Positions 9,490 to 18,095 of a DNA stretch of 64,000 bases are shown in pieces. The DNA lies in the NCBI RefSeq assembly GCF_011762125.1, contig NZ_JAASQN010000005.1, positions 124,001 through 188,000 on the forward strand, in the 5' to 3' direction. The notes below the pieces were generated by a model. The model was not told the origin of the DNA. It did no database searches and was given only the letters and a program-made list of their open reading frames with translations. Source of the DNA: Sphingopyxis panaciterrae. GTDB lineage: Bacteria > Pseudomonadota > Alphaproteobacteria > Sphingomonadales > Sphingomonadaceae. Position numbers and translations under genes: made by a program. Every line of letters starts with the position of its first letter. Position 1 is the first letter of the stretch.

Positions 9490-10485
9490 ATGCGGCACAG
9501 CTTCTTCTGCATCGACGGCCATACCGCGGGGAACCCCGTGCGGCTGGTCGCGGGCGGCGCGCCGCTGCTGCGCGGCGCGTCGATGGCGCAGCGCCGGCTC
9601 GACTTCCTCGCCCGGTTCGACTGGATCCGGACCGGGCTGTGTTTCGAGCCGCGCGGGCATGACATGATGTCGGGCGGCTTCCTTTACCCGCCGTGCGGCG
9701 ATGCCGACGCCGCCATCCTGTTCATTGAAACGAGCGGCTGCCTTCCGATGTGCGGACACGGCACGATCGGCATGATCACCTTCGGGCTCGAGAACGGCCT
9801 GATCACCCCACGCGAGCCCGGACGGCTGGTCGTCGAAGTGCCCGCGGGGACGATCGACATTACCTATCAGACCGAAGGCGACCGGGTGCGATCGGTCCGC
9901 ATCCGCAACGTCCCCGCCTATGTCGCCGAGCATGGAATAAAGGTCGACGTGCCGGGTTTCGGCCCGCTGACAATCGACGTCGCTTATGGCGGCAATTATT
10001 ACGCGATCGTCGAACCGCAGGGCGCCTACACCGGCCTCGACGACCTTGGCGCCGCGCGGATCATCGAACTCAGCCGCACAATTCGCGCGATGATCCGCGA
10101 GATCTACGAGCCCGTCCACCCGGTGGAGTCCAGCATCCGCGGCGTCACCCACCTGCTGTGGGCCGACAAGCCGCGGGGCGACGGCGCCGATGGCCGCAAC
10201 GCCGTCTTCTATGGCGAGCGCGCGATCGATCGCAGCCCGTGCGGTACCGGCACCTCGGCGCGGCTCGCGCATCTCGTCGCGACCGGGCGCTTGGCCGTCG
10301 GCGACCGGTTCGTCCACGAAAGCTATATCGGCAGCCGCTTCACCGGCCGCGTCGAAGCCACGGCCAAGATCGGCGGCATCGACGGCATCATCCCCTCGAT
10401 CGAGGGATCGGCGATCGCGACGGGCATCAACACCATCTGGATCGACCGGGAGGACCCGTTCTGGGCCGGCTTCAGCGTCACCTGA
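9490..10485 (+). CDS. 4-hydroxyproline 2-epimerase (proline racemase family)
   Basis: 331 residues. Both catalytic cysteines are present: Cys88 in MCGHGT and Cys251 in DRSPCGTGT. The Cys/Cys pair marks a racemase or epimerase; family members that are trans-3-hydroxyproline dehydratases have Ser or Thr at one position. It should convert trans-4-hydroxy-L-proline to cis-4-hydroxy-D-proline. It follows the deaminase gene by 8 bp and precedes the FAD oxidoreductase, so the order fits the pathway. Confidence 0.9.
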   Translation: MRHSFFCIDGHTAGNPVRLVAGGAPLLRGASMAQRRLDFLARFDWIRTGLCFEPRGHDMMSGGFLYPPCGDADAAILFIETSGCLPMCGHGTIGMITFGLENGLITPREPGRLVVEVPAGTIDITYQTEGDRVRSVRIRNVPAYVAEHGIKVDVPGFGPLTIDVAYGGNYYAIVEPQGAYTGLDDLGAARIIELSRTIRAMIREIYEPVHPVESSIRGVTHLLWADKPRGDGADGRNAVFYGERAIDRSPCGTGTSARLAHLVATGRLAVGDRFVHESYIGSRFTGRVEATAKIGGIDGIIPSIEGSAIATGINTIWIDREDPFWAGFSVT

Positions 10486-10516
10486 GCGCCAGATCAAGCC
10501 CAGGATCGAGCGCAGG

Positions 10517-11794
10517 ATGAGGCCGACACCCGCTTCCATTCCGGCTCGCGCCCCGGTTCCGGCCCGCGTGATCGTGATCGGCAACGGCGTCATCGGCCTC
10601 GCCAGTGCGCTCGCGCTCCAGCGGCGCGGCGTTGCGACGACGCTCGTCGCGCCCGACGAGGCGTGGCGCGGAGCGTCATGGGGTAATGCCGGACATATCG
10701 CGGTCGAGCAGGTCGAACCGCTCGCCTCGCCCGCCGCGCTGCGCAGCGTGCCCGGCCGGCTGTTCTTTCGGGGCGGCGCCGTGGCTTTGCCGCCGCGCGC
10801 CATCGCCACTTGGCTGCCCTTCGCGCTGAAGCTTGCGCGCGCGAGCACCCCGGCGCGCTTCGCTCATGGCAAGGCCGCACTCGGCGCCATTCTGGCCGAG
10901 GCTATGCCGGCGTGGCGGCGGCTGCTCGCCGACGCCGGGAGCCCCGGCTTGCTCTGCGAGGACGGACATGTCGTCGTGTGGGAAACCGCCGCCACCGCCG
11001 CCGCCGGTCTCGCCCGGTGGCGTGCGGCCGATATCGGCACCACGCGGTTCGAGCCGGTGCCGCCAGCCGAGCTCGACGCATGGCAGCGCCGCTCGCGCGT
11101 GCCGCTCGCCGGGGCGATCCGCTTCCGGGGGAGCGGGCAGATCACCGACCCCGCGGCGCTGGGCGAGGCGCTCCATGCGCGTTTCCACGCGCTCGGCGGA
11201 CGCTTGCGCCGCGCACGCGCCGTTGGCCTCACCGGTCATGCGGACGCACGGGTGACGCTCGACGATGGCACGGAACTGACCGCCGACCTCGCGCTCGTGG
11301 CGGCGGGCGCAGCCTCGGCGCCGCTGCTCGCGCCGCTCGGCTTCCGGGTGCCGCTGATCGCCGAGCGCGGCTATCATATCGAAAGCGCCGAGACCGATTG
11401 GCCGGTCGACGCGCCGCCGATGGTGTTCGAGGATCGCTCGATGATTGTCACCCGCTTCGCCCACAGCCTGCGCGCCGCGAGCTTCGTCGAGTTCGCACGC
11501 GCGGGCGATCCGCCCGACCGCCGCAAATGGGCGCGGCTCCGCGCGCATGTCGACGCGCTCGGGCTGAGCATGGGCGCACCGGTCGGCGAATGGATCGGCG
11601 CGCGCCCGACCCTGTCCGACTATCTTCCCGCGATCGGCCGGGTCGCGGCGCAGCCCGCGGTCGCCTACGCCTTCGGCCACCAGCATCTCGGGTTGACGCT
11701 CGCGGCGGCGACCGGCGAAGCCGTCGCCGCGCTCGTCCATGGCGAAAGCACGCCCATCGACCTGTCGCCTTTCGATCTGGCGCGCTTCACATGA
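10517..11794 (+). CDS. FAD-dependent D-amino acid (D-hydroxyproline) dehydrogenase
   Basis: 425 residues of the DAO (DadA-like) family. The Rossmann dinucleotide fingerprint VIGNGVIGLAS lies near 20-30 after a 17-residue extension rich in Pro and Ala, and the C-terminal FAD-contact segment GHQHLGLTLA is near the end. It would oxidise cis-4-hydroxy-D-proline to delta-1-pyrroline-4-hydroxy-2-carboxylate, feeding the DapA-like deaminase. The ATG at 10517 is the first good start after the epimerase stop; the ribosome site is weak. Single-subunit type: no small ferredoxin-like partner is nearby. Confidence 0.87.
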   Translation: MRPTPASIPARAPVPARVIVIGNGVIGLASALALQRRGVATTLVAPDEAWRGASWGNAGHIAVEQVEPLASPAALRSVPGRLFFRGGAVALPPRAIATWLPFALKLARASTPARFAHGKAALGAILAEAMPAWRRLLADAGSPGLLCEDGHVVVWETAATAAAGLARWRAADIGTTRFEPVPPAELDAWQRRSRVPLAGAIRFRGSGQITDPAALGEALHARFHALGGRLRRARAVGLTGHADARVTLDDGTELTADLALVAAGAASAPLLAPLGFRVPLIAERGYHIESAETDWPVDAPPMVFEDRSMIVTRFAHSLRAASFVEFARAGDPPDRRKWARLRAHVDALGLSMGAPVGEWIGARPTLSDYLPAIGRVAAQPAVAYAFGHQHLGLTLAAATGEAVAALVHGESTPIDLSPFDLARFT

Positions 11795-11864
11795 GTTGCG
11801 CTCGGCCTTCGCGTGCGGCAGAGACGCAGATCATCTCATGCTGCGGGCCAGAGAAGCAAAACCC

Positions 11865-12527
11865 ATGACCCATCTCATCGTCCGCAATCTTGCCGACCAG
11901 CTCGTCGACCTCGTCCGCGATCGGATATTGAACGGCACGATCCCGCCCGACCAACCCATCCGCCAGGACACGCTTGCCGCCGAACTGGGCATCAGCAAGA
12001 TTCCGCTGCGCGAGGCGCTGACCCGGCTGGAACAGGAAGGGCTGGTGCGCAGCCAGGCCAACCGCGGCTATTTCGTCCGCGCGCTGAGCGCGATCGAGGC
12101 CGAGGAAGTCTATGCACTGCGCGTCAAGCTTGAGCCGGAGATGGTCGCGTTGGCCGCCGCACGCGCGACGGACGCCGAACGGCAGCATGCGATCGCTGTC
12201 CATGATGAACTCGACAAAATCACCGATGCGCATGGCGAGGATGTCGGCCGGTTCAACCGCGCCTTCCATCTCGCGCTGATCCAGCCGTCGGGGCAATCGA
12301 TCACGACGCATCTGCTCGAACGGCTGCACGTGCTCGGCGAGCGCTATGTGCGCAAGCATCTTGAGCCGCTCGGCCGCGACCAGCGCGCCAATGAAGAGCA
12401 TCAGACGATTCTGCGGCACTGGCTCAATCGCGACGGCGACGCGGTCTCCGCGGCCATACAAGCGCATATCCAGACCACGATCGACGATTTGCGGCGGCAG
12501 TTTTCCGCCGATCGCGACGACGCCTGA
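11865..12527 (+). CDS. GntR-family (FCD subfamily) transcriptional regulator
   Basis: 220 residues. The N-terminal winged helix-turn-helix covers about 10-72 (QDTLAAELGISKIPLREALT), and the rest is an all-helical FCD ligand-binding domain. It sits after the D-hydroxyproline dehydrogenase and converges with the Ldh2-type gene. FCD regulators commonly sense the substrate or an intermediate of the adjacent catabolic genes, so it probably controls this cluster through the GTATAC-containing sites in its two divergent promoter regions. An ATG at 11838 is an alternative start. Confidence 0.9.
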   Translation: MTHLIVRNLADQLVDLVRDRILNGTIPPDQPIRQDTLAAELGISKIPLREALTRLEQEGLVRSQANRGYFVRALSAIEAEEVYALRVKLEPEMVALAAARATDAERQHAIAVHDELDKITDAHGEDVGRFNRAFHLALIQPSGQSITTHLLERLHVLGERYVRKHLEPLGRDQRANEEHQTILRHWLNRDGDAVSAAIQAHIQTTIDDLRRQFSADRDDA

Positions 12528-12557
12528 GCGCGACACGCCGCACGCATGCGTCGCCCG

Positions 12558-13592
12558 TCAGGCGTCTTCCTCTTCGAGCAGCGCCATGATGTCGCGATGC
12601 AATGCTGCCGGCACGCGCACGCCCTCCGCCACGCTGAGCTTGCGGTTTGCGTGCCGCCGTGCGCCTGGCAACCGGGCTCCCTGCGCGGCGAGCGCGTCGA
12701 ATAATGTTTCGGCGCGGGCGAGATGCCCGGCGGCCGCCGCACCCAGAAATCCCGCGGGGTCGATCGCCACGATCAACTCGCCGCCATAGGGTGAGGCGCC
12801 CGCACCGGCGTCCCACGCGATCGACTCGGCGCTCGTCAGGTCGCCGATCAGCGGGCCGGCGATCAGTTCGACCATCGTCGACAGCGCCGAACCCTTATAT
12901 CCGCCCCAGGTCAGCATCGCCCCGTCGAGCGCCGCCTGCGCGTCGGTGGTCGGATGCCCGTCGGCATCTATTCCCCAGCCAGCCGGGATCGGATTGCCCG
13001 CGCGGCGGTGGAGTTCGATCTCGCCGCGCGCCGCCGCGCTGGTCGCGAAATCGAATACGAACGGCGATGCGTCCGGGCGCGGCCAGCCGAAAGCGATCGG
13101 ATTGGTCCCGAACAGCGGCCGACTGCCTCCCGCAGGCGCAACCCAAGCGTGGCTCGGCGTCGTCGCGAGCGCGACAAGTCCGTGCTCGACCAGCATTTCG
13201 ACTTCCGGCCACAGCGCCGCGAAATGGATGCAGCGATTGACCGCAAGCGCAGCAATGCCGTTCGTCCGGGCGCTGTCGACGAGCGCCGACAGGGCGCGCT
13301 CGATCGCAAGTTGCGCGAAGCCGCCGCCAGCATCGGCCCTGACCAGCCCCGGCGCCGGTCGGGTGATCACCGGTTCGACCGCCGGATCGACTTTCCCCGA
13401 CTTCAGCGTGTTCACCGCGACGAGCAGCCGGTAGACACCGTGGCTCGCGCACCCATCGCGCTCGCCGGCAACGATCGTCCGCGCCACCGCATCGACGTGA
13501 TCGCCGCGCAGCCCGTGCCGCGTCAGCACCCGGCGCGCCAGAAGATCGACCTCGTCCAGCGCCATCGTCACCATGTCATTTTCCATCGTCAT
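12558..13592 (-). CDS. Malate/L-lactate dehydrogenase (Ldh2) family oxidoreductase, probable pyrroline-2-carboxylate reductase
   Basis: 344 residues of the Ldh2/DpkA family, which has its own NAD(P) fold. Visible family segments include GERDGCASHGVYRL near the N-terminus and GTNPIAFGWP in the middle. Relatives reduce delta-1-pyrroline- or piperideine-2-carboxylate; in hydroxyproline clusters they handle pyrroline intermediates. It is convergent with the GntR gene and divergent from the permease, with the shared motif in that promoter region. An ATG at 13586 is better spaced from AAGGG and may be the true start. Confidence 0.82.
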   Translation of the reverse strand: MTMENDMVTMALDEVDLLARRVLTRHGLRGDHVDAVARTIVAGERDGCASHGVYRLLVAVNTLKSGKVDPAVEPVITRPAPGLVRADAGGGFAQLAIERALSALVDSARTNGIAALAVNRCIHFAALWPEVEMLVEHGLVALATTPSHAWVAPAGGSRPLFGTNPIAFGWPRPDASPFVFDFATSAAARGEIELHRRAGNPIPAGWGIDADGHPTTDAQAALDGAMLTWGGYKGSALSTMVELIAGPLIGDLTSAESIAWDAGAGASPYGGELIVAIDPAGFLGAAAAGHLARAETLFDALAAQGARLPGARRHANRKLSVAEGVRVPAALHRDIMALLEEEDA

Positions 13593-13673
13593 TGCCCTTG
13601 TTCTTTTGCGATCATATTCTTCGCGGACCCGGCCGGGATCACTGCTGACGGCCGGGAGTTTCCGTTCCTTTCA

Positions 13674-13757
13674 TCGTCACCCCGGACTTGATCCGGGGCC
13701 CCCATGACCTCGAAACCGCTCACGCCCTTAACGAAAAGCGCGGGCCCGGGATGACGA
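13674..13757. repeat. Dispersed palindromic intergenic repeat, copy A
   Basis: Left arm CGTCACCCCGGACTTGATCC and right arm ending GCCCGGGATGACG form an imperfect long inverted repeat. The left arm is nearly identical to copies B and G (28147 and 59675). It occupies the gap between the Ldh2-type gene and the permease promoter. Confidence 0.75.
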
Positions 13758-13835
13758 ACTGTAGAAACCAAGGCCCGCTTCCCATCCCTATGCCGACATT
13801 ATTTCTTCGGATTTGCAATCGACATAACCACCCTA

Positions 13836-13863
13836 TTTTTGAACTTGCGCCATTTCGTATACT
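13836..13863 (+). promoter_or_regulatory. Permease promoter with shared TCGTATACT motif (site 2)
   Basis: TCGTATACT at 13855-13863 is identical to the reverse strand of 8527-8535. TATACT at 13858-13863 could be a minus-10 box, with TTTTTG about 16 bases upstream as a weak minus-35. The leader to the ATG at 13965 carries two hairpins, one a perfect 7-bp stem GCTGTCC/GGACAGC at 13922-13941. Regulatory function is inferred. Confidence 0.4.
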
Positions 13864-13964
13864 GTTTACAAGTTTGATGGAAGCTGAGTTCTGCGTCCAT
13901 TTTCGGACCGCAGCCGATCGCGCTGTCCATGTGAGGACAGCCGAAATCGGAGGAGAGGACGAAT

Positions 13965-15386
13965 ATGACAGGGGGATGGCTGGGCCCGCGCAAGCCGATG
14001 GGCGGCGCGCAAGATGAAACGCACGGGCTGCGCAAGACGTTGAGTTGGCCGCATCTGATCGCGCTCGGCGTGGGGGCGATCGTCGGCACCGGCATCTACA
14101 CGCTGACCGGGGTGGGCGCCGACCGCGCCGGCCCGGCGGTCATCTTGGCCTTCGCAATCGCCGGCGCGGTCTGCGCCTGCGCCGCGCTCGCCTATGCCGA
14201 GATGGCGACGCTGATCCCGACCGCGGGGGGTGCCTATGCCTATACCTATTCGGTGCTGGGCGAGACGCTGGCGTGGATCGTCGGGTGGAGCCTGATCCTC
14301 GAATATTCGCTCGCCTGCTCGACCGTTGCGGTCGGATGGTCGGCCTATCTGGTCGGCTGGATTCAGTCCCTCGGCGTTGAATTACCTGCCTTGTTGCTCG
14401 CCGGACCGCACGCCGGCGGTATCGTCAACCTGCCTGCCGTGCTCGTCTCGCTGGGCGTCGCGGGCATGCTCATCGCCGGGACGCGCGAAAGCGCGACGTT
14501 CAATATCATCCTCGTCGCGATCAAGCTGACCGCGCTCACCGCTTTCGTCGTGCTGGCCATGCCCTTCTTCGACGCCGACAAATTCACGCCATTCATGCCT
14601 TATGGCTTCGGCAGCCATGTCGAGGGCGGGGCCACGCGCGGCGTCATGGCAGCCGCGGCGATCGTCTTCTTCGCCTTCTACGGCTTCGATGCCGTCGCGA
14701 CCTCCGCCGAAGAAGCAAAGAATCCGGGACGCGACCTCACCATCGGCATCCTCGGCTCGATGGCGGTCTGCACGCTCATCTATATGCTCGTGGCGGTCTC
14801 CGCGATCGGTTCGGTCTCCTATCTCGATATCGGCGCATCGGGCGAGCCGCTCGCCTTCGTGCTGCGCACGCTCGGCCATCCGGGTGCCGCCTGGGCGATC
14901 GGCCTCGCCGCCCTCATCGCGCTGCCGTCGGTGATTCTCGTCATGATGTACGGGCAGAGCCGGATCTTCTTCGTCATGGCCCGTGACGGGCTGCTGCCGC
15001 GCTTCCTCAGCGCCGTCTCACCGCGCACCGGCGCGCCGACGACGATCACCCTCGTCACCGGCGTTTTCGTGGCGGTTGTCGCCGGCTTCTTCCGGCTCGA
15101 CGAGATCGCCGAACTCGCCAATGCCGGCACACTGATCGCCTTCATCGCGGTTGCCGTGTGCATGATGGTCTTGCGCCGCCGCCAGCCCGAATTGCCGCGG
15201 GTGTTCCGCTGCCCGCAGCCCTTCGTCGTCGGCACGCTGGCGGTACTCGGCTGCCTTTACCTGCTCGCCAGCCTGCCGACCCATACCTTGACCCGCTTCG
15301 CGATGTGGAATGCGATCGGCGTTCTATTCTATTTTGCCTACGGCCGCGCCCGCAGCGTCGTGGCACGCGCGCAGGCAACGCGATAG
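13965..15386 (+). CDS. APC-family amino acid permease
   Basis: 473 residues with about 12 hydrophobic segments. The N-terminal signature GVGAIVGTGIYTLTG (near 35-49) is typical of the APC superfamily, cationic amino acid transporter branch. A strong AGGAGAGG precedes the ATG. It is the last gene of the hydroxyproline cluster and shares its putative operator, so uptake of hydroxyproline or proline is the likely job. The substrate is inferred from context. Confidence 0.88.
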   Translation: MTGGWLGPRKPMGGAQDETHGLRKTLSWPHLIALGVGAIVGTGIYTLTGVGADRAGPAVILAFAIAGAVCACAALAYAEMATLIPTAGGAYAYTYSVLGETLAWIVGWSLILEYSLACSTVAVGWSAYLVGWIQSLGVELPALLLAGPHAGGIVNLPAVLVSLGVAGMLIAGTRESATFNIILVAIKLTALTAFVVLAMPFFDADKFTPFMPYGFGSHVEGGATRGVMAAAAIVFFAFYGFDAVATSAEEAKNPGRDLTIGILGSMAVCTLIYMLVAVSAIGSVSYLDIGASGEPLAFVLRTLGHPGAAWAIGLAALIALPSVILVMMYGQSRIFFVMARDGLLPRFLSAVSPRTGAPTTITLVTGVFVAVVAGFFRLDEIAELANAGTLIAFIAVAVCMMVLRRRQPELPRVFRCPQPFVVGTLAVLGCLYLLASLPTHTLTRFAMWNAIGVLFYFAYGRARSVVARAQATR

Positions 15387-15438
15387 CTTTGCCTTGCCTG
15401 CGTCGCAGAAGCAGGATAGAGGCGGCCGCGGCTAGCAT

Positions 15439-15513
15439 GGCCCCTTCGTCTAGCGGTCAGGACGCGGCCCTCTCACGGCTGAAACACGGGTTCGATTCCC
15501 GTAGGGGTCACCA
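15439..15513 (+). tRNA. tRNA-Glu (CTC)
   Basis: A full cloverleaf can be drawn. The acceptor stem GGCCCCT pairs with AGGGGTC, the anticodon stem CGGCC/GGCTG encloses loop CTCTCAC with anticodon CTC, and the T arm is ACGGG-TTCGATT-CCCGT. CCA is encoded. It lies just upstream of the IS-bracketed heptose island, a common position for integrated DNA. Confidence 0.95.
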
Positions 15514-15930
15514 GCTAATCAATGACCTAGTACAGCCCTGAGGCCTTTCTTCCAACATCCATCAAACGAATGCCTGAGAAAGCGGGCGGAAGGCTACGGA
15601 CTCCAGGGGACGGTACTTTAGTGTCAGCGGATACCCAGATGTGGCTTTCAAGCAATCGCAACCGGTTGCCATCAGTGCGACGGGGGCGGCCGTCGACGCC
15701 GAGGCTGTAGTGCTCCTCGAAACGCTCGACACGCTCGACACGCTGACCACTGTCCGAATCGCAACGGGCCGCTTTTCTCGCGCGCTAGGGCGGAGTCGTA
15801 GCGCGCTTTCCCGACTCGAAATACCGATTCGCGAGAAGCACGAGATAGTTGTGGCTTAGGCTACGTACTCAATTGGCTTGCGGATGCTGGCCTGTAGAGA
15901 TTCAATGTTTGTGCTGAAGCGGAGGCGTTG
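15514..15930. other. Intergenic region between tRNA-Glu and IS5 remnant
   Basis: No convincing gene. It holds a short direct repeat (CTCGACACG twice near 15724-15742) and possible leftovers of the mobile element's left flank. No second copy of the tRNA 3' end was found by eye. Confidence 0.4.
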
Positions 15931-16270
15931 ATGGTCAAGTCGCTGACATGGTCGAGCGATGCGAAGTGGGCGCAGATCGACCCTTTTCTGCCGAGCGGAC
16001 GCTGCGGCGCGCGCCGAGTAGATGACCGGCGGGTGATCTTGGGCATTGTGCACATGCTGTGGATGGTGCGCGTTGGCGCGACCGCCCGCCCGAGCAGGCA
16101 CCTTAGACGACGATCTAGAACCGCTGACCGGCTACAGCGGAGCTTGGGGAGCGATGACGATCGATTCCAACTGCATCCGAGTGGTGTCGATTCACATCGT
16201 TGATTTTCTTCAGTTCGTTGCAAAACCGCAGAATCAGCGACTTCGGGCACCGTCAACGACAACCCGCTGA
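15931..16270 (+). pseudogene. IS5-family transposase remnant (N-terminal part, frameshifted)
   Basis: The ATG at 15931, with GGAG upstream, opens a frame reading WAQIDPFLPSGRCGARRVDD and RRVILGIVHMLWMVRVGA, the N-terminal pattern of IS5-type transposases. After about 50 codons the match stops. A piece reading GAMTIDSNCIRV, resembling the region of the first catalytic Asp, resumes in another frame near 16150. So the gene has a frameshift and an internal deletion. The C-terminal half of such a transposase is at 23584-23754, on the far side of the heptose genes. Confidence 0.75.
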
Positions 16271-16308
16271 TACCACCCGACTTAATTTCGGATCAGACTC
16301 TCAGAAAA

Positions 16309-17058
16309 CTATTTGAAGGTGAAGTTTCCAAGGTATAAATCTGCGTGGCTGCGATTGCAGGGCATATCCAATGGCGTTGGGAATATCGATTGAGACGCAA
16401 CGAATTGATCCATGTCCTTGCGTAGCAAAGTCAATTCGATGACATTTGGTAGGCATATGCCGCCAACTATGCCAACGCCACCATAGTTATTTCCATGAAC
16501 GTGGATTACGCGATGGGAGTTTGTGAGGTTGACGATAGCCTGCCGTGCCCCGTCGTCTTCCGGATTACCAAGACGGCGGATATCATGAAGTTCAAGTACG
16601 ATTTGCGAGAATTTCGATAGAATAGATTTTGGAGTATGTCGCAAGGTCTCCCACTCTGCACACTCAATGTCACATTTCAGAATAAGATTGTTCGAATCTT
16701 GATGACCGTTGGCTTTAATCAAGTCGCCAATGCTGCGCATATTGTCCGATGAGAACGCAGCGATACCAAGCTGCTCCCAATGAAAGCGAGAATTCTCAAT
16801 AGGAAGGTTGTCGATCGTATGGTCGTATTGGAAAATGTCTACGTCACGTAGCGCCATATCCAGATCCCACGACACATCGTCATTGATGCCGAAGGAATAG
16901 GCCGCCTCGACGCCTTCGAATGCATCAGCCATAACGTATCCACCATCAAAAGGGCGGCCTACCCTGATCTTCCGTGCATTTAACGCGTCATAAGGTTGCA
17001 AAAGGGACAAGACGGATTTTAATACATGGGCAGCGTCAATCGAGTACTCGAGATTCAT
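16309..17058 (-). CDS. FkbM-like methyltransferase
   Basis: 249 residues with distinctly lower GC than the flanking chromosome. Segments such as RKIRVGRPFDGGYVMAD, YSFGINDDVSWDLDMA and LILKCDIECAEWETL match the SAM-dependent FkbM/Methyltransf_21 pattern (acidic residue after the second strand, then K-D-I-E). It is the last gene of the minus-strand heptose operon, 42 bp after gmhB. O-methylation of the sugar made or transferred by its neighbours is plausible but not shown. Confidence 0.7.
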   Translation of the reverse strand: MNLEYSIDAAHVLKSVLSLLQPYDALNARKIRVGRPFDGGYVMADAFEGVEAAYSFGINDDVSWDLDMALRDVDIFQYDHTIDNLPIENSRFHWEQLGIAAFSSDNMRSIGDLIKANGHQDSNNLILKCDIECAEWETLRHTPKSILSKFSQIVLELHDIRRLGNPEDDGARQAIVNLTNSHRVIHVHGNNYGGVGIVGGICLPNVIELTLLRKDMDQFVASQSIFPTPLDMPCNRSHADLYLGNFTFK

Positions 17059-17100
17059 GTCTAAATCCTCTGTTGGATCGCAATATTAATTGATACGTGT

Positions 17101-17619
17101 TCAGATTTCTTGCTTCTTTGACAAGCCTTGGCGCGCTGGCTGCAGTTCGGCTACGATATCGACGATCGTCCTATGAGCTGTAACCAGTTCGATTCGCCCC
17201 ACTTTCGCTGCCCGCCCAGCGTCGGCATCCGACGGCTTATCGCCTATCAATATCGAACTAGCGAGATCGATTCCATGCTCGTGCGCGGCCTGCAGAATCA
17301 TTCCTGGCTGGGGCTTACGGCAGGCGCAACCGGCGTTGGGATGATGCGGGCAGTGATAAATGGCGGCAAGCGGGATGCCCTCGGCGGCGAATAGCCCCCG
17401 CATATGCACTTCCAACAAGTCATAGTCCGCCTGCGAAAAATAGCCGCGGCCGATGCCTGACTGATTGGTGACGATGATCAGCTCGTAGCCTCGGTCCGCG
17501 GCCGCGCGCAAAGCATCCAGGACGCCGTCGATCAAATCGAAATCGCGGGCTTGAAAGACATAGCCATGGTCCACGTTCAGCACGCCGTCGCGATCGAGGA
17601 ATAGGGCGGCACGGTTCAT
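17101..17619 (-). CDS. gmhB: D-glycero-beta-D-manno-heptose 1,7-bisphosphate 7-phosphatase
   Basis: 172 residues, HAD superfamily. The nucleophile motif FLDRDGVLN puts Asp9 and Asp11 in place. The zinc-binding loop CPHHPNAGCACRKP supplies Cys90, His92, Cys98 and Cys100, a signature of GmhB/HisB-type phosphatases. It removes the C7 phosphate of heptose bisphosphate so that HldC can add the nucleotide. Its ATG overlaps the hldC stop by 4 bp, so the genes are translationally coupled. Confidence 0.93.
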   Translation of the reverse strand: MNRAALFLDRDGVLNVDHGYVFQARDFDLIDGVLDALRAAADRGYELIIVTNQSGIGRGYFSQADYDLLEVHMRGLFAAEGIPLAAIYHCPHHPNAGCACRKPQPGMILQAAHEHGIDLASSILIGDKPSDADAGRAAKVGRIELVTAHRTIVDIVAELQPARQGLSKKQEI

Positions 17620-18095
17620 GGCTGGCTCGCACGGATTTTCGCCAGCAGCGCCGTCGTCGAATAGCCGTCACGAAAGGGAATCGCGCGAGCATCACCTCCA
17701 TAAGAGCGCAGGAAACGCGTTTCATCCAGCATTTCCATGTCATAGTCCCCACCCTTTACAAAAAGGTCTGGCCGGACGTCGCTCAGCAGCACCAATGGCG
17801 TGCGTTCGTCGAAGAAGGTTACCAAGCTGACAGACTCCAACGCAGCCAGCATGGTTGCGCGGTCGGCTTGCGGGTTGATCGGACGATCCGTGCCTTTGCC
17901 TAGCATGCGCGCCGAAACGTCACTGTTTACGGCGACGATCAGCGATCCGCCCAGTTCCCGAGCAGCTTCGAGATACTCAACATGCCCAGGGTGCAGGATA
18001 TCGAATACGCCATTGGTGAACACCAGGTCGCGGGGCAACGATGCCAGCCGAGATGCGAGCTCATTTCGCGGAACGATCTTGCCGGCGATCGTCAC
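17616..18095 (-). CDS. hldC: D-glycero-beta-D-manno-heptose 1-phosphate adenylyltransferase
   Basis: 159 residues, a cytidylyltransferase-like nucleotidyltransferase. FTNGVFDILHPGHVEYL contains the HxGH motif (His35, His38). It corresponds to the C-terminal domain of enterobacterial HldE, here a separate gene, and makes ADP-heptose from heptose 1-phosphate. The start is GTG overlapping the hldA stop (GTGA). Confidence 0.92.
   Translation of the reverse strand: MTIAGKIVPRNELASRLASLPRDLVFTNGVFDILHPGHVEYLEAARELGGSLIVAVNSDVSARMLGKGTDRPINPQADRATMLAALESVSLVTFFDERTPLVLLSDVRPDLFVKGGDYDMEMLDETRFLRSYGGDARAIPFRDGYSTTALLAKIRASQP

Noticed and set aside
12519..12566. Bidirectional terminator between the GntR and Ldh2-type genes
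   Set aside because: GACGCCTGA and TCAGGCGTC are inverted, but they coincide with the two stop codons, are 30 bp apart and lack U-tracts; probably chance.
15439..15513. Possible phage or island attachment site in the tRNA 3' end
   Set aside because: No second copy of the tRNA 3' sequence and no integrase gene were seen at the right edge, so integration at the tRNA is not supported.
15641..15859. 72-codon frame downstream of tRNA-Glu
   Set aside because: No ribosome site, low-complexity repeats and no recognisable product.
15870..15930. Left terminal inverted repeat of the IS5 element
   Set aside because: GAGATTCAATG near 15897 looks IS5-like, but no matching inverted copy was found after 23754.
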